Origin: Arenibacter palladensis
GTDB lineage: Bacteria; Bacteroidota; Bacteroidia; Flavobacteriales; Flavobacteriaceae
Direction of reading: 5' to 3'
NCBI RefSeq assembly: GCF_900129275.1
Contig: NZ_FQUX01000001.1
Location: forward strand, 1,426,001-1,490,000
Length of the DNA: 64,000 nucleotides
Shown here piece after piece: positions 27,561 through 35,576 of the stretch. Both the position numbers and the translations under genes were made by a program. Under the pieces are notes generated by a model that searched no databases, had not been told where the DNA came from, and saw only the letters and a list, made by a program, of their open reading frames with translations. Position 1 is the first letter of the stretch, and every line of letters starts with the position of its first letter.

Positions 27561-29060
27561 ATGAAACGTCGAAAATTTTTAGAAACAGTACCACCTGTAG
27601 GATTGGGGCTTTTTGTTGTTCCAAATTTAACGCTTTGTTCTTCTTCCATCCAAGAAAAATGGAATGGGGCAATCAGGGTTCCCTTGAGTGTTATAGGTAG
27701 TTCTGCTAAAATTCCGAGTGATAAAAGGATTGCATTTGGATGGTCTCCGCACGTACTTAATCCTGATGACGAAGTGTTGTTGAAATCCAAGCAATTGCCC
27801 CGGGATGCATATGTTTTTTTACGCATATCGGTTGCACTGGAAATGTGGGACCAGGCCATCTTACAGGTATTTGTTCCAGATGAGGGGGAAACCCAGTTAG
27901 GGATTCTTGATATCAGGCATTCTTCGGTACTGGTTCCTTATGAATTGAAGATAGATAGTAAACATATTTCTTTGATCAATAAATACGGTATAAAAGTAAA
28001 GCTTCTGACCTCCAAACCTTTTGGTTTTTTTAATCAACCTTCAACTGAGGTCGGTAATAATGTATTCACCCCGCATTTCCTATTGTCCCCTAGTGAAAAG
28101 GGTACAGTTCCTGATTTTTTAAATTTCTTTATGTCGATTGATTCGGTTCAGGCATTTGGTTGGCGGGAAGGTACCGTACTGGATGGCCTATGGCAGTTAT
28201 ATTCCTTGAAAGGGGAGGAGAAGGCACTGACGGCAATTAAGGAACATTTTGATTTGTTTTTTGAGGGGGAGAATTTAAAGTATGAAAACTCTAGGAACGA
28301 CCCCAGAGATAACAAAATTGATGGGATAGAGTCAACCATCCCATATGCAACCCTGGCCCGGATTCATCCGGACCACCCCATATTAAAAACGGTCATAGAG
28401 GCCTGGGATAGTTATGCCCAAGAAAATGGTATGGTCACCGATGGGCCTACGGTAACCGCCGAAGGATGTTATACTGTGGCCTACCCAATGGCCGTGATAG
28501 GTAAAGTTTGGAATGATCCTGCTTTAAAAAAGAGAGCGCTCGAACAACTAAAACATCGGTTTGTACTGATAGAAAATGGTAATCTAAATCTAAGGTATCA
28601 TAGTGATAAGGGATCATATAGCTATAAGAACTGGGCACGAGGGGCTGCATGGACGTTACTGGGTTTTGCCAGAACACTATCCGAACTAAAGGGAGAAATT
28701 CAAGATCGGGAGATTATCAATAAATTCAAGGAAGGGGTAGATAATGCCATTTCTATGCAAAAGGAAAATGGGCTATGGAACGGGTTTATGGATGCCGAAA
28801 ATGCACCCGACACCTCAGGGTCTGCTGGGATTTCCGCCGCTATTTTGATCGGGGTAAAGGAAGGTTTTTTGCCCACAACTTACAGACAGTATGCTGAAAA
28901 GTGCTGGACGGCACTGCAAAACTATTTGACCCCTGATGGTCTTTTAAAGGAAGTTTCCCAGGACAATAGGGGAGGGTTACAATTACAACAAGGTAATTAT
29001 AGGGTAATTGCCCAAATGGGAATGGGATTGATGGCCCAGTTATATGCAAATAGGGAATAG
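27561..29060 (+). CDS. GH88/GH105-like unsaturated glycuronyl hydrolase, Tat signal
   Basis: A 499-residue protein. The N-terminus MKRRKFLETVPPVGLGLFVV fits the twin-arginine consensus (RRKFL). Residues about 30-170 are a beta-rich domain of uncertain family. About 180-499 form an alpha/alpha-barrel with GH88/105 signatures: YKNWARGAAWTLLGFARTL (about 355-372), ENGLWNGFMDAENAPDTSGS (402-421) and YRVIAQMGMG near the end. Enzymes of these families hydrate and cleave terminal 4,5-unsaturated uronic acids made by polysaccharide lyases. No lyase is visible in this window, so it may act on products made elsewhere, or have a different specificity. It is the last + strand gene of block B before a terminator. 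Confidence 0.75.
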   Translation: MKRRKFLETVPPVGLGLFVVPNLTLCSSSIQEKWNGAIRVPLSVIGSSAKIPSDKRIAFGWSPHVLNPDDEVLLKSKQLPRDAYVFLRISVALEMWDQAILQVFVPDEGETQLGILDIRHSSVLVPYELKIDSKHISLINKYGIKVKLLTSKPFGFFNQPSTEVGNNVFTPHFLLSPSEKGTVPDFLNFFMSIDSVQAFGWREGTVLDGLWQLYSLKGEEKALTAIKEHFDLFFEGENLKYENSRNDPRDNKIDGIESTIPYATLARIHPDHPILKTVIEAWDSYAQENGMVTDGPTVTAEGCYTVAYPMAVIGKVWNDPALKKRALEQLKHRFVLIENGNLNLRYHSDKGSYSYKNWARGAAWTLLGFARTLSELKGEIQDREIINKFKEGVDNAISMQKENGLWNGFMDAENAPDTSGSAGISAAILIGVKEGFLPTTYRQYAEKCWTALQNYLTPDGLLKEVSQDNRGGLQLQQGNYRVIAQMGMGLMAQLYANRE

Positions 29061-29099
29061 AAATATATGATTAGGGGTAGTGTCTAATAATTAAGAGAA

Positions 29100-29148
29100 T
29101 TGAGTTAGTTGAGTTTAAACCGGTGTTGTGAATTCAATGCCGGTTTAT
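29100..29148 (+). terminator. Motif plus hairpin terminator at end of block B
   Basis: ttgagttagttgag (29100-29113) precedes aaaccgg (29117-29123) pairing with ccggttt (29140-29146). The locus motif appears here for the fourth time. Confidence 0.7.
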
Positions 29149-29259
29149 TATTTTTAATATAATTTAACGCCATCACAAACAATTTTACGTTTACGTTTGA
29201 AAAACATTTCTGAGCGTATCGGATAAGAACTCTTGATGTACAATCTTTAATCCGGACTT

Positions 29260-30846
29260 CTATTTTTCTCTCAATGTTTCAATGATTTTTCGTGTTTCGG
29301 CAATTCTTTTTTGTAGCGGGTTACGATACCTCCAAGCACTCATATCTACCCGATCGTTGGGTTGCTCCAATTCCGCTTCAAGTTCATCCAGATACTTTTC
29401 GTTTAATGACAAGTAGTCATCGAATGTTTCTGGGTTGTGAAAACCCCCGTCATTTACAGTAATATAAATGGGTGTAGTATGGGCAACTTGATTTGGGCCT
29501 GCATAACAGCGTGCGGCTATCCAAGTCCCTTTTTCTACTTCAAGATCAAAGTTCAATTCCATGTTTTCCAACGATTGAACCTCCCCATTAGGAGTTATTT
29601 CTTTCAACACTTTTCCATGGGATATTATCTCCAACTTTGAAAGTGGAATTTGGTCTTTATTTCCTAAAGCTTTTGCCTTAATGGAGACTTTTTGCGGTGC
29701 CGACAATTTAATTTCATCACCTGGGAGATGATCATCGATACTAAAAACAAGCATAGGGCCGGACGAGACAAACGTATGTCCTTCCTTTAGATTTTTCTTC
29801 CAAGATGCATATTCAAATTTTCCATCTATCCAAGTATAAAACCTTACATTGCCAATTCGGGCATTCCAACTAGGGTCGTTGGTGCCAAATGAAGGACCAA
29901 GGCCACACCAGGGAAAGTCGGATCCTGCCGTTGCCGTAAGTTTATAGCCCAAATCCAGAAAGTGGTAGTAATTTTGGGTTAGCAGAGGGCCCCCATTGAC
30001 ACAAAATTGGAGCAGTTCAAGAAAGTCCACTTTGCCGCTTAGCACATCTAACGTCATACCCCTTGAGCCATTAAAGGACATACCTTGATGGGCATACCCA
30101 GTTATCCCGTTCAATTCATGAACCTTATCGAATATCTTGTCGTATTCGTAATAGTCTTTTTGTTGCCGAACAAAATCATCGGCTACCAAGGCGATTGTAT
30201 GACCAATTTGGTGAGTCCTTGGGTCCTCCTGGCCAGTGGAAAGTAAGCTTTCATTCTCTCCATATGTCCCATCTTCCCCAAATGCATATTGGGAAAAATA
30301 GGTTGCCCAGAAATCTCCCATTTGAAGTAAGACCCCCACATTTAGCCCTTCGGCTTCGACCCATTTCAAGATTAGTGGGTTTTCTCTTGGAGACCGGCGA
30401 ATATGAATGTGGTCATCGGCGGAATACCAACCTAAATCTGACATTTTAACCCACCTTTTCATCTCAAAACTAAAAGTGTTGCCTCCACTTTCCTTAACTT
30501 CGATAGTATGCGCCTGATCTAAATATTCAAACCCTTTTGATAGGGTAATTTTATATTTTCCAGGGCGTAGATCAATATTAAAATGGCCATCAATATAATA
30601 GGTGCTATCTGGTTGAAAACCGTAGCGTTCCGCTTTGTCGTCCCTTCCGTACATAATAGAAATAGCCTCCTTGGGGATACCGGCCACATATCCAACAGAA
30701 TCGGTGATTTTAGCTCGTACCGGAGTTGGCTTTCCTGTATTTTGATCCGTCACCGTAACCTTGATGGAAGTTGTACTATTTTGGCAAAGACAATGGAACG
30801 AAAAGGTAAAACATAAAAAGACAAGGACTATTTTCAGTGGGTTCAT
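29260..30846 (-). CDS. CehA/McbA-family (PHP-like) metallohydrolase, exported
   Basis: Start chosen at 30846 because it opens a signal peptide (MNPLKIVLVFLCFTFSFHC); an in-frame ATG at 30885 adds 13 residues without signal character. The 528-residue protein has an N-terminal beta-sandwich (about 25-140, IKVTVTDQNTGKPTPVRAKI). A metallohydrolase domain follows, with metal-type motifs SADDHIHIRRSP, GYAHQG and ATAGSDFPWCGLG, as in the CehA/McbA branch of the PHP superfamily. Known members hydrolyse ester- or carbamate-like bonds, but most are uncharacterised. It converges on block B, and position suggests an accessory glycan-esterase role. This is inference. Confidence 0.82.
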   Translation of the reverse strand: MNPLKIVLVFLCFTFSFHCLCQNSTTSIKVTVTDQNTGKPTPVRAKITDSVGYVAGIPKEAISIMYGRDDKAERYGFQPDSTYYIDGHFNIDLRPGKYKITLSKGFEYLDQAHTIEVKESGGNTFSFEMKRWVKMSDLGWYSADDHIHIRRSPRENPLILKWVEAEGLNVGVLLQMGDFWATYFSQYAFGEDGTYGENESLLSTGQEDPRTHQIGHTIALVADDFVRQQKDYYEYDKIFDKVHELNGITGYAHQGMSFNGSRGMTLDVLSGKVDFLELLQFCVNGGPLLTQNYYHFLDLGYKLTATAGSDFPWCGLGPSFGTNDPSWNARIGNVRFYTWIDGKFEYASWKKNLKEGHTFVSSGPMLVFSIDDHLPGDEIKLSAPQKVSIKAKALGNKDQIPLSKLEIISHGKVLKEITPNGEVQSLENMELNFDLEVEKGTWIAARCYAGPNQVAHTTPIYITVNDGGFHNPETFDDYLSLNEKYLDELEAELEQPNDRVDMSAWRYRNPLQKRIAETRKIIETLREK

Positions 30847-31400
30847 TTTGGGTGATTTAACTATTGGCCTTTTTAAAGTTAACAATTAAAAATCATCTTG
30901 AATTTTTATAGCCCCAGATTTATATGCAACTTATAAATTATGCTGCTTTTGGGGCCTTTGTTCCTTTTTTTTATAACGTAAAATGAAATTAGCTTACTTG
31001 AAGTGAAAAAAACACCACAGCCACACTTTCACCCTCTACATAAATAATCTTATAATTGTGTAACTAGCTAGTAATCAAATATTAAATATTGTTATGATAT
31101 TTGGAAACCCTTGTTTAACCATAGCCCATGCAGTGAAATTCATCATACTATCACCTGGTCATCACCAAAGCAGTACCATAGGATAGCCCGCTTAAGGTAA
31201 GTGGCTTTTTATGTATAACCTTACGTGAATATGGTTTCACCCTATGGTGATGTATGGTGTTCTAAGGTGTTATAGAATGCGACAAAGAATCCTGTAATAG
31301 GTATTAAATATCATCTAGGATTAATAGGGAATATTGTTGGCACAAGAGTTTTAACCCACTAAAAATTAATTGGTTTGAATTTTCCTTTAGTTGATTTTTT
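30847..31400. other. Gene-free gap with terminator-like hairpin
   Basis: About 550 bases without a supported gene. A hairpin with outer stem gcccca (30911-30916) / tggggc (about 30950-30955) is followed by a T-rich run on the + strand. No + strand gene precedes it, so it could end an unrecognised transcript or be chance. The rest is AT-rich with no family-level coding signal. Confidence 0.4.
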
Positions 31401-31781
31401 CTATTGCATTTTTATGATTGGTTCGTATTTTCTCCAGTTGGCAACAATTGCCCAAATATTAATTGCGAATAATATTACAGCGATTCCAATTCCCGATAGG
31501 TCGTGTACTAAATGGTGGACAAATATTCCAACCATAACGGGAAGGATTATTAAGGCTCCCAGGGCTCTTGTTTTTGGGATTGCTATTAAAAACCCGCCAA
31601 CGATTTCGGTAATTGCAACAAGAGGAAAAATCCATTTTATTGTCAGAAATCCGCCCATAATCTGCATCATTTCCTCAGACAGTTCAGGCATGGGCATATA
31701 GTTGAAAAATTTGTTTAGACCTGAATTGATCATCATTAATCCGAATAGGATACATAAAACTGTAAGAATCTTGTTTTTCAT
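31401..31781 (-). CDS. DoxX-like small integral membrane protein
   Basis: A 126-residue protein with four predicted membrane helices (ILTVLCILFGLMMINSGLNK, IFPLVAITEIVGGFLIAI, LGALIILPVMVGIFVHHL, IGIAVILFAINIWAIVANW). The N-terminal SGLNKFF pattern and the size match DoxX/DoxD-like proteins, which are linked to quinone or redox stress in several bacteria. It is transcribed divergently from an HxlR regulator across a 107-base region carrying tandem palindromes, so it is the likely target of that regulator. Confidence 0.85.
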   Translation of the reverse strand: MKNKILTVLCILFGLMMINSGLNKFFNYMPMPELSEEMMQIMGGFLTIKWIFPLVAITEIVGGFLIAIPKTRALGALIILPVMVGIFVHHLVHDLSGIGIAVILFAINIWAIVANWRKYEPIIKMQ

Positions 31782-31833
31782 TTATTGATTGTTAATTATA
31801 CGGCGAAAGTAATTATTTTTGATAACCGTTTGT

Positions 31834-31873
31834 AATCAGTTACCTTTTGGTAACCAGTTACTTTTAGGTAATC
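31834..31873. promoter_or_regulatory. Tandem palindromic operator between doxX-like gene and hxlR
   Basis: GTTACC-TTTT-GGTAAC (31839-31854) is a perfect 6-4-6 palindrome. A second copy, GTTACT-TTTA-GGTAAT (31857-31872), lies 18 bases on, and a weaker ATAACC...GTAATC half-site pair lies at 31822-31837. The two strong sites fall 16-50 bases before the hxlR start codon, where an autorepressing and divergent-gene operator would be expected. Confidence 0.7.
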
Positions 31874-31888
31874 ATTAAATTAATAGAG

Positions 31889-32263
31889 ATGAAAAAAAAG
31901 GAACATAAAGAGTGTATGTCAGCACTGTTACCGGTAAGGGACACTTTAGATGTGATAGGTGGAAAATGGAAACTTTTAATCCTAATTTCCATTTGGGAAG
32001 GAAATAAGCACTTTAGAGAAATAGAACGAAGTATTCCAAAGTTAAGTACCAAAGTGCTATCAAAGGAATTGAAGGATATGGAAGAAAATCAGTTGATTAT
32101 TAGAACCGTTTTAAATGGTTTTCCTGTTCGAACGGAATATACTCCTACAGAACATTCTAAAACGCTGGGAAAAGTTATCTTGGAATTGCAGAATTGGGGG
32201 GTCAATCATAGAAAGAAAATCTTTGGCGTTATGCCCGAAAAAGATAGCTCCTTTAGTGCATAG
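31889..32263 (+). CDS. HxlR-family winged-helix transcriptional regulator
   Basis: A 124-residue DNA-binding protein. It has the conserved HxlR Cys near the N-terminus (EHKECMSALLPVRDTLDVIG), the core GGKWKLLILISIWEGNKHF, the recognition region IPKLSTKVLSKELKDMEENQ and the wing RTEYTPTEHSKTLGKVI. The family senses reactive carbonyl, thiol or quinone stress through the N-terminal Cys. The divergent DoxX-like gene and the palindromes between them support local autoregulation. The start at 31889 gives the standard family length. Confidence 0.93.
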   Translation: MKKKEHKECMSALLPVRDTLDVIGGKWKLLILISIWEGNKHFREIERSIPKLSTKVLSKELKDMEENQLIIRTVLNGFPVRTEYTPTEHSKTLGKVILELQNWGVNHRKKIFGVMPEKDSSFSA

Positions 32264-32329
32264 TGGGGTTATGATATTGGCTAAGGCACAGAGTTAACAG
32301 AAGTTATAGATATCCTGTACAATCGCTTC

Positions 32330-32477
32330 GCTGCGGAAAGGGCCATGGGGGTGGCTTTACAAGGAAAGGCTACTACGCCAAATTTAATGTGGAAACAATT
32401 TTAAGAGTTGTGGGAGAACTGGATTCTTTCCTCCGCTGTGCTGCGGAAAGGGCCATGTGGGTGGCTTTACAAAGAAA
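32330..32477. repeat. Pair of 38-bp direct repeats 110 bp apart
   Basis: 32330-32367 and 32440-32477 share gctgcggaaagggccatg and ggtggctttacaa with two mismatches. They lie in a non-coding stretch (32264-32550) downstream of hxlR and downstream of the tRNA on the opposite strand. No gene is recognised in this stretch. Confidence 0.75.
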
Positions 32478-32550
32478 ACCAAGGTCGCTCCGCGCCCTAT
32501 TCTTTCGTTTTGCTTCAAAGCCAATGCGAGCATTGCTTTTGCGCAAAACA

Positions 32551-32579
32551 AAAAAACCAGCTATTTCTAGCTGGTTTTC
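32551..32579 (-). terminator. tRNA terminator hairpin
   Basis: On the - strand aaccagct-agaaat-agctggtt is followed by a T-run (complement of the A-run at 32551-32556), directly after the tRNA 3' end. Confidence 0.85.
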
Positions 32580-32583
32580 TTTG

Positions 32584-32656
<73 letters not shown>

Positions 32657-32744
32657 ATGTATGTTCAATGTACCTTAAAGGTACTGTCATTTTATATTTT
32701 TCCAGTCAGAGTAGGTACCCTGTCCTGAGCGTAGTCGAAGGATG

Positions 32745-32763
32745 CTGCTCTATCCCGCGATGT
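32745..32763 (-). repeat. Displaced copy of the tRNA 5' end
   Basis: The 19 bases ctgctctatcccgcgatgt match 32642-32660 exactly, that is, the first 15 nt of the initiator tRNA plus 4 upstream bases. The copy lies about 103 bases to the right and no further tRNA sequence follows. It is preceded by cctgagcgtagtcgaagg (32723-32740), a REP-like motif frequent between flavobacterial genes. Nothing else is recognised from 32657 to 33008. Confidence 0.8.
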
Positions 32764-33008
32764 GCGTTTCCAAAATAGTCAACTTGGCTCTAAACCCTCA
32801 GTTCATAATGCTGACTGAATTATTTCGGACTGCAAAGATACATGCTTTTTATGATTTCCCAAATCTATTTTCAATTAAATATTAAAAATGAGACTAAATT
32901 TTTATCAAACATTTAAAAATAGATAGTTGTAGTCCTCATTGTCCAAAATCTTTCTATTTTGTATCGATTTTAATTAAAATCCGTCACCTTTAATTCGCCC
33001 TATCATCT

Positions 33009-34490
33009 ATGGATAACTATGGTTTTCTCTCAATCTTACCACCTGTAATCGCTATTGTACTGGCGCTCAGAACCAAACAAGTTTATATAGCCCTACTTTT
33101 TGGCATATGGTTCTCTTGGGTGATCATCAATGATTGGAATTTCTTTACCGGTACCTTGGCAGCCATTGAAGGGATGGTCAATGTTTTTAAGTCTCCCGGG
33201 AATACCAGAACCATAATGTTCAGTGCCCTAGTAGGCGCTTTGCTATTGTTTATACAATACTCCAAAGGGGTAGAAGGATTTATTAACGAGCTTAATAAGG
33301 TGATAGCTTATTTTGAGAAAAAACAAAGTGGCTATAGTAGGGTAGTAGTGCAGCTTATGGCCATGTTTACGGGGATTTTGTTGTTTGTAGAAACAAGTAT
33401 TAGTTCCTTAACGGTAGGCACCCTATATCGTCCGGTTTTCGATAAACTGAAGATCCCCAGGGAAAAATTGGCCTATATCGCCGATTCCAGTTCCGCCCCC
33501 TCCTCTATTTTAATTCCCTTTAATGCATGGGGAGCATTTATAATGGGACTTTTGCTTACGCAGGGTATCGAAAATCCGTTTGGAACCATGCTTTCGTCCA
33601 TAGTTTTTAATTTTTACCCCATCTTGGCAATAGTTATAGTTTTCGTGGTAATAATTACCAAAAAGGATATTGGACCAATGTCGAAAGCGGAAAAGCGCAC
33701 TAGGGAAACGGGCAAATTGCTGAATGATAACGCCAAACCTATGTTGTCCAGTGAGGTAACCTCCTTTGAATCCAAAGAAGGGATCAAGGCCAGGGCTTAT
33801 AATATGATCGTTCCCTTGGCAACCATGGTAGTCATGATGCCTTTCTATCTTTCCTACACGGGATGGGATGCCGTGGAGGGTGCAACTTCTTTTGGAGATC
33901 ATGTGTTTAAGGCGATTGGCCAGGGTTCCGGCTCATCCTCGGTCCTATACGCAGTTCTTACAGCGATTTTGGTTGCCATGGTGCTCTATAGGTCCCAAAA
34001 AATTATGAAAACCAAGGAAATGATAGATCTGGTATTGAAGGGTATAAGTGAATTGATGCCACTGGCTTTGTTAATGCTATTGGCCTTTGCTATTGGCGAC
34101 GCTTGTAATGCCTTGGGTACCGGACAATTTGTTGCAAACTGGTCCAAGGATTGGTTGTCTCCCGCTTTTTTACCGGCAGTTATTTTTGTGATCAGCTCCT
34201 TTATAGCATTTTCAACCGGGACTTCCTGGGGCACCTTTGCTATAATGATGGCGATTTCCATGCCGATGGCTGAAATCCATGGCGCACCACTGCCACTAAT
34301 AGTAGCCGCTACTTTAGGAGGTGGGGTTTTTGGGGACCACTGTTCGCCTATTTCCGACACTTCCATTATCTCCTCCATGGCTTCTGCCAGCGATCATATA
34401 GATCATATTAATACCCAATTGCCCTATGCCTTGATCGGCGGTTTAGTAACAGTGCTGCTATATGTAATTTTAGGCTTAATTATGATATAG
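33009..34490 (+). CDS. NhaC-type Na+/H+ antiporter family protein
   Basis: A 493-residue polytopic inner-membrane protein with about 11-12 hydrophobic segments (FLSILPPVIAIVLAL, ALVGALLLFIQYS, LMLLAFAIGDACNALGTG, AVIFVISSFIAFSTGTSWGT). GGGVFGDHCSPISDTSI is the hallmark ion-transport motif of the NhaC/ion-transporter clan. It probably exchanges sodium for protons, or carries an organic solute coupled to sodium; some members were later shown to move amino acids or organic acids. The gene is followed after 48 bases by era, which has its own promoter box. Confidence 0.88.
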   Translation: MDNYGFLSILPPVIAIVLALRTKQVYIALLFGIWFSWVIINDWNFFTGTLAAIEGMVNVFKSPGNTRTIMFSALVGALLLFIQYSKGVEGFINELNKVIAYFEKKQSGYSRVVVQLMAMFTGILLFVETSISSLTVGTLYRPVFDKLKIPREKLAYIADSSSAPSSILIPFNAWGAFIMGLLLTQGIENPFGTMLSSIVFNFYPILAIVIVFVVIITKKDIGPMSKAEKRTRETGKLLNDNAKPMLSSEVTSFESKEGIKARAYNMIVPLATMVVMMPFYLSYTGWDAVEGATSFGDHVFKAIGQGSGSSSVLYAVLTAILVAMVLYRSQKIMKTKEMIDLVLKGISELMPLALLMLLAFAIGDACNALGTGQFVANWSKDWLSPAFLPAVIFVISSFIAFSTGTSWGTFAIMMAISMPMAEIHGAPLPLIVAATLGGGVFGDHCSPISDTSIISSMASASDHIDHINTQLPYALIGGLVTVLLYVILGLIMI

Positions 34491-34505
34491 ATGGAAGGAT
34501 TCCAC

Positions 34506-34513
34506 TACCTTTG
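34506..34513 (+). promoter_or_regulatory. -7 box of the era promoter
   Basis: TACCTTTG matches the Bacteroidota -7 consensus TAnnTTTG, 26 bases before the era start codon. A -33 element was not clear. Confidence 0.55.
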
Positions 34514-34538
34514 CACTTATTAAAGTTAAAAAGGGAAG

Positions 34539-35423
34539 ATGTCGCATAAAGCCGGTTTTGTAAATATTATAGGAAATCCCAATGTGGGGAAATCCACACT
34601 TATGAATGCCTTTGTAGGGGAAAAATTATCCATTATCACCTCCAAGGCACAAACTACCCGGCACCGTATTTTGGGAATTGTCAATGGAGATGATTTTCAA
34701 GTGGTACTTTCCGATACTCCAGGGATCATAAAGCCCGCCTATGAATTGCAGTCCTCTATGATGGACTTTGTAAAATCTGCCTTTGAAGATGCCGATGTAC
34801 TTATCTATATGGTCGAAATTGGGGAAAAGGCCTTGAAGGACGAGCGCTTTTTCGAAAAAATTAAAAATAGTACCATTCCTGTATTGCTTTTGTTGAACAA
34901 GATTGATGTTTCCGAACAAGGAATCCTGGAAGAACAAGTTCAATATTGGCAGGAACAATTGCCAACGGCCGAAATACATCCCATTTCTGCCCTACAGAAT
35001 TTTAATGTAAAGGAGGTTTTTATGCGAATTTTGGAATTGCTGCCGGAAGCCCCACCTTATTATCCCAAGGATCAATTAACCGATAAGCCGGAACGCTTTT
35101 TTGTAAACGAAACCATTAGGGAAAAAATCCTTCAATTCTATAAAAAGGAAATTCCATACTCCGTTGAGATCGACACCGAGGAATTTTTTGAAGATGAGGA
35201 TATCATCCGCATGCGGTCCGTCATCATGGTGGAGCGCGATTCCCAGAAAGGTATTATTATAGGCCATAAGGGTAGTGCCCTTAAAAGGGTAGGGGTGGAA
35301 GCTCGTAAAGACCTGGAGAAATTCTTCGATAAACAGGTGCATTTGAAACTCTATGTTAAGGTAAACAAGAATTGGAGAAGTGATCCCAATCAGTTGAAGC
35401 GCTTTGGCTACAACCAGGGGTAG
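34539..35423 (+). CDS. era: GTPase Era
   Basis: A 294-residue ribosome-assembly GTPase that binds 16S rRNA near its 3' end. Shows G1 GNPNVGKST (Gly11 onward), G3 SDTPGI, G4 LLNKID and a C-terminal KH domain with IIIGHKGSALKRVG. Length and domain order match the family exactly. Cytoplasmic or membrane-associated, essential in most bacteria. It has its own -7 box upstream. Confidence 0.98.
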   Translation: MSHKAGFVNIIGNPNVGKSTLMNAFVGEKLSIITSKAQTTRHRILGIVNGDDFQVVLSDTPGIIKPAYELQSSMMDFVKSAFEDADVLIYMVEIGEKALKDERFFEKIKNSTIPVLLLLNKIDVSEQGILEEQVQYWQEQLPTAEIHPISALQNFNVKEVFMRILELLPEAPPYYPKDQLTDKPERFFVNETIREKILQFYKKEIPYSVEIDTEEFFEDEDIIRMRSVIMVERDSQKGIIIGHKGSALKRVGVEARKDLEKFFDKQVHLKLYVKVNKNWRSDPNQLKRFGYNQG

Positions 35424-35576
35424 TTTTCTAACGGTTCGTTTCTAGGGAGGTAAAATTTTCTTAATTCTCTTTACCCACAACATTTAAGCTAGATCCTTAA
35501 CAATTAGTTATTATTTATTTTACGCTTAGCTTATAGCTGGTTTTCATCTTTGGTTTTAAATAAATAACCAAAGAAA

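Noticed and set aside
30911..30972. Small RNA ending at the hairpin
   Set aside because: No promoter or conserved structure could be shown; a hairpin with a T-run alone is not enough.
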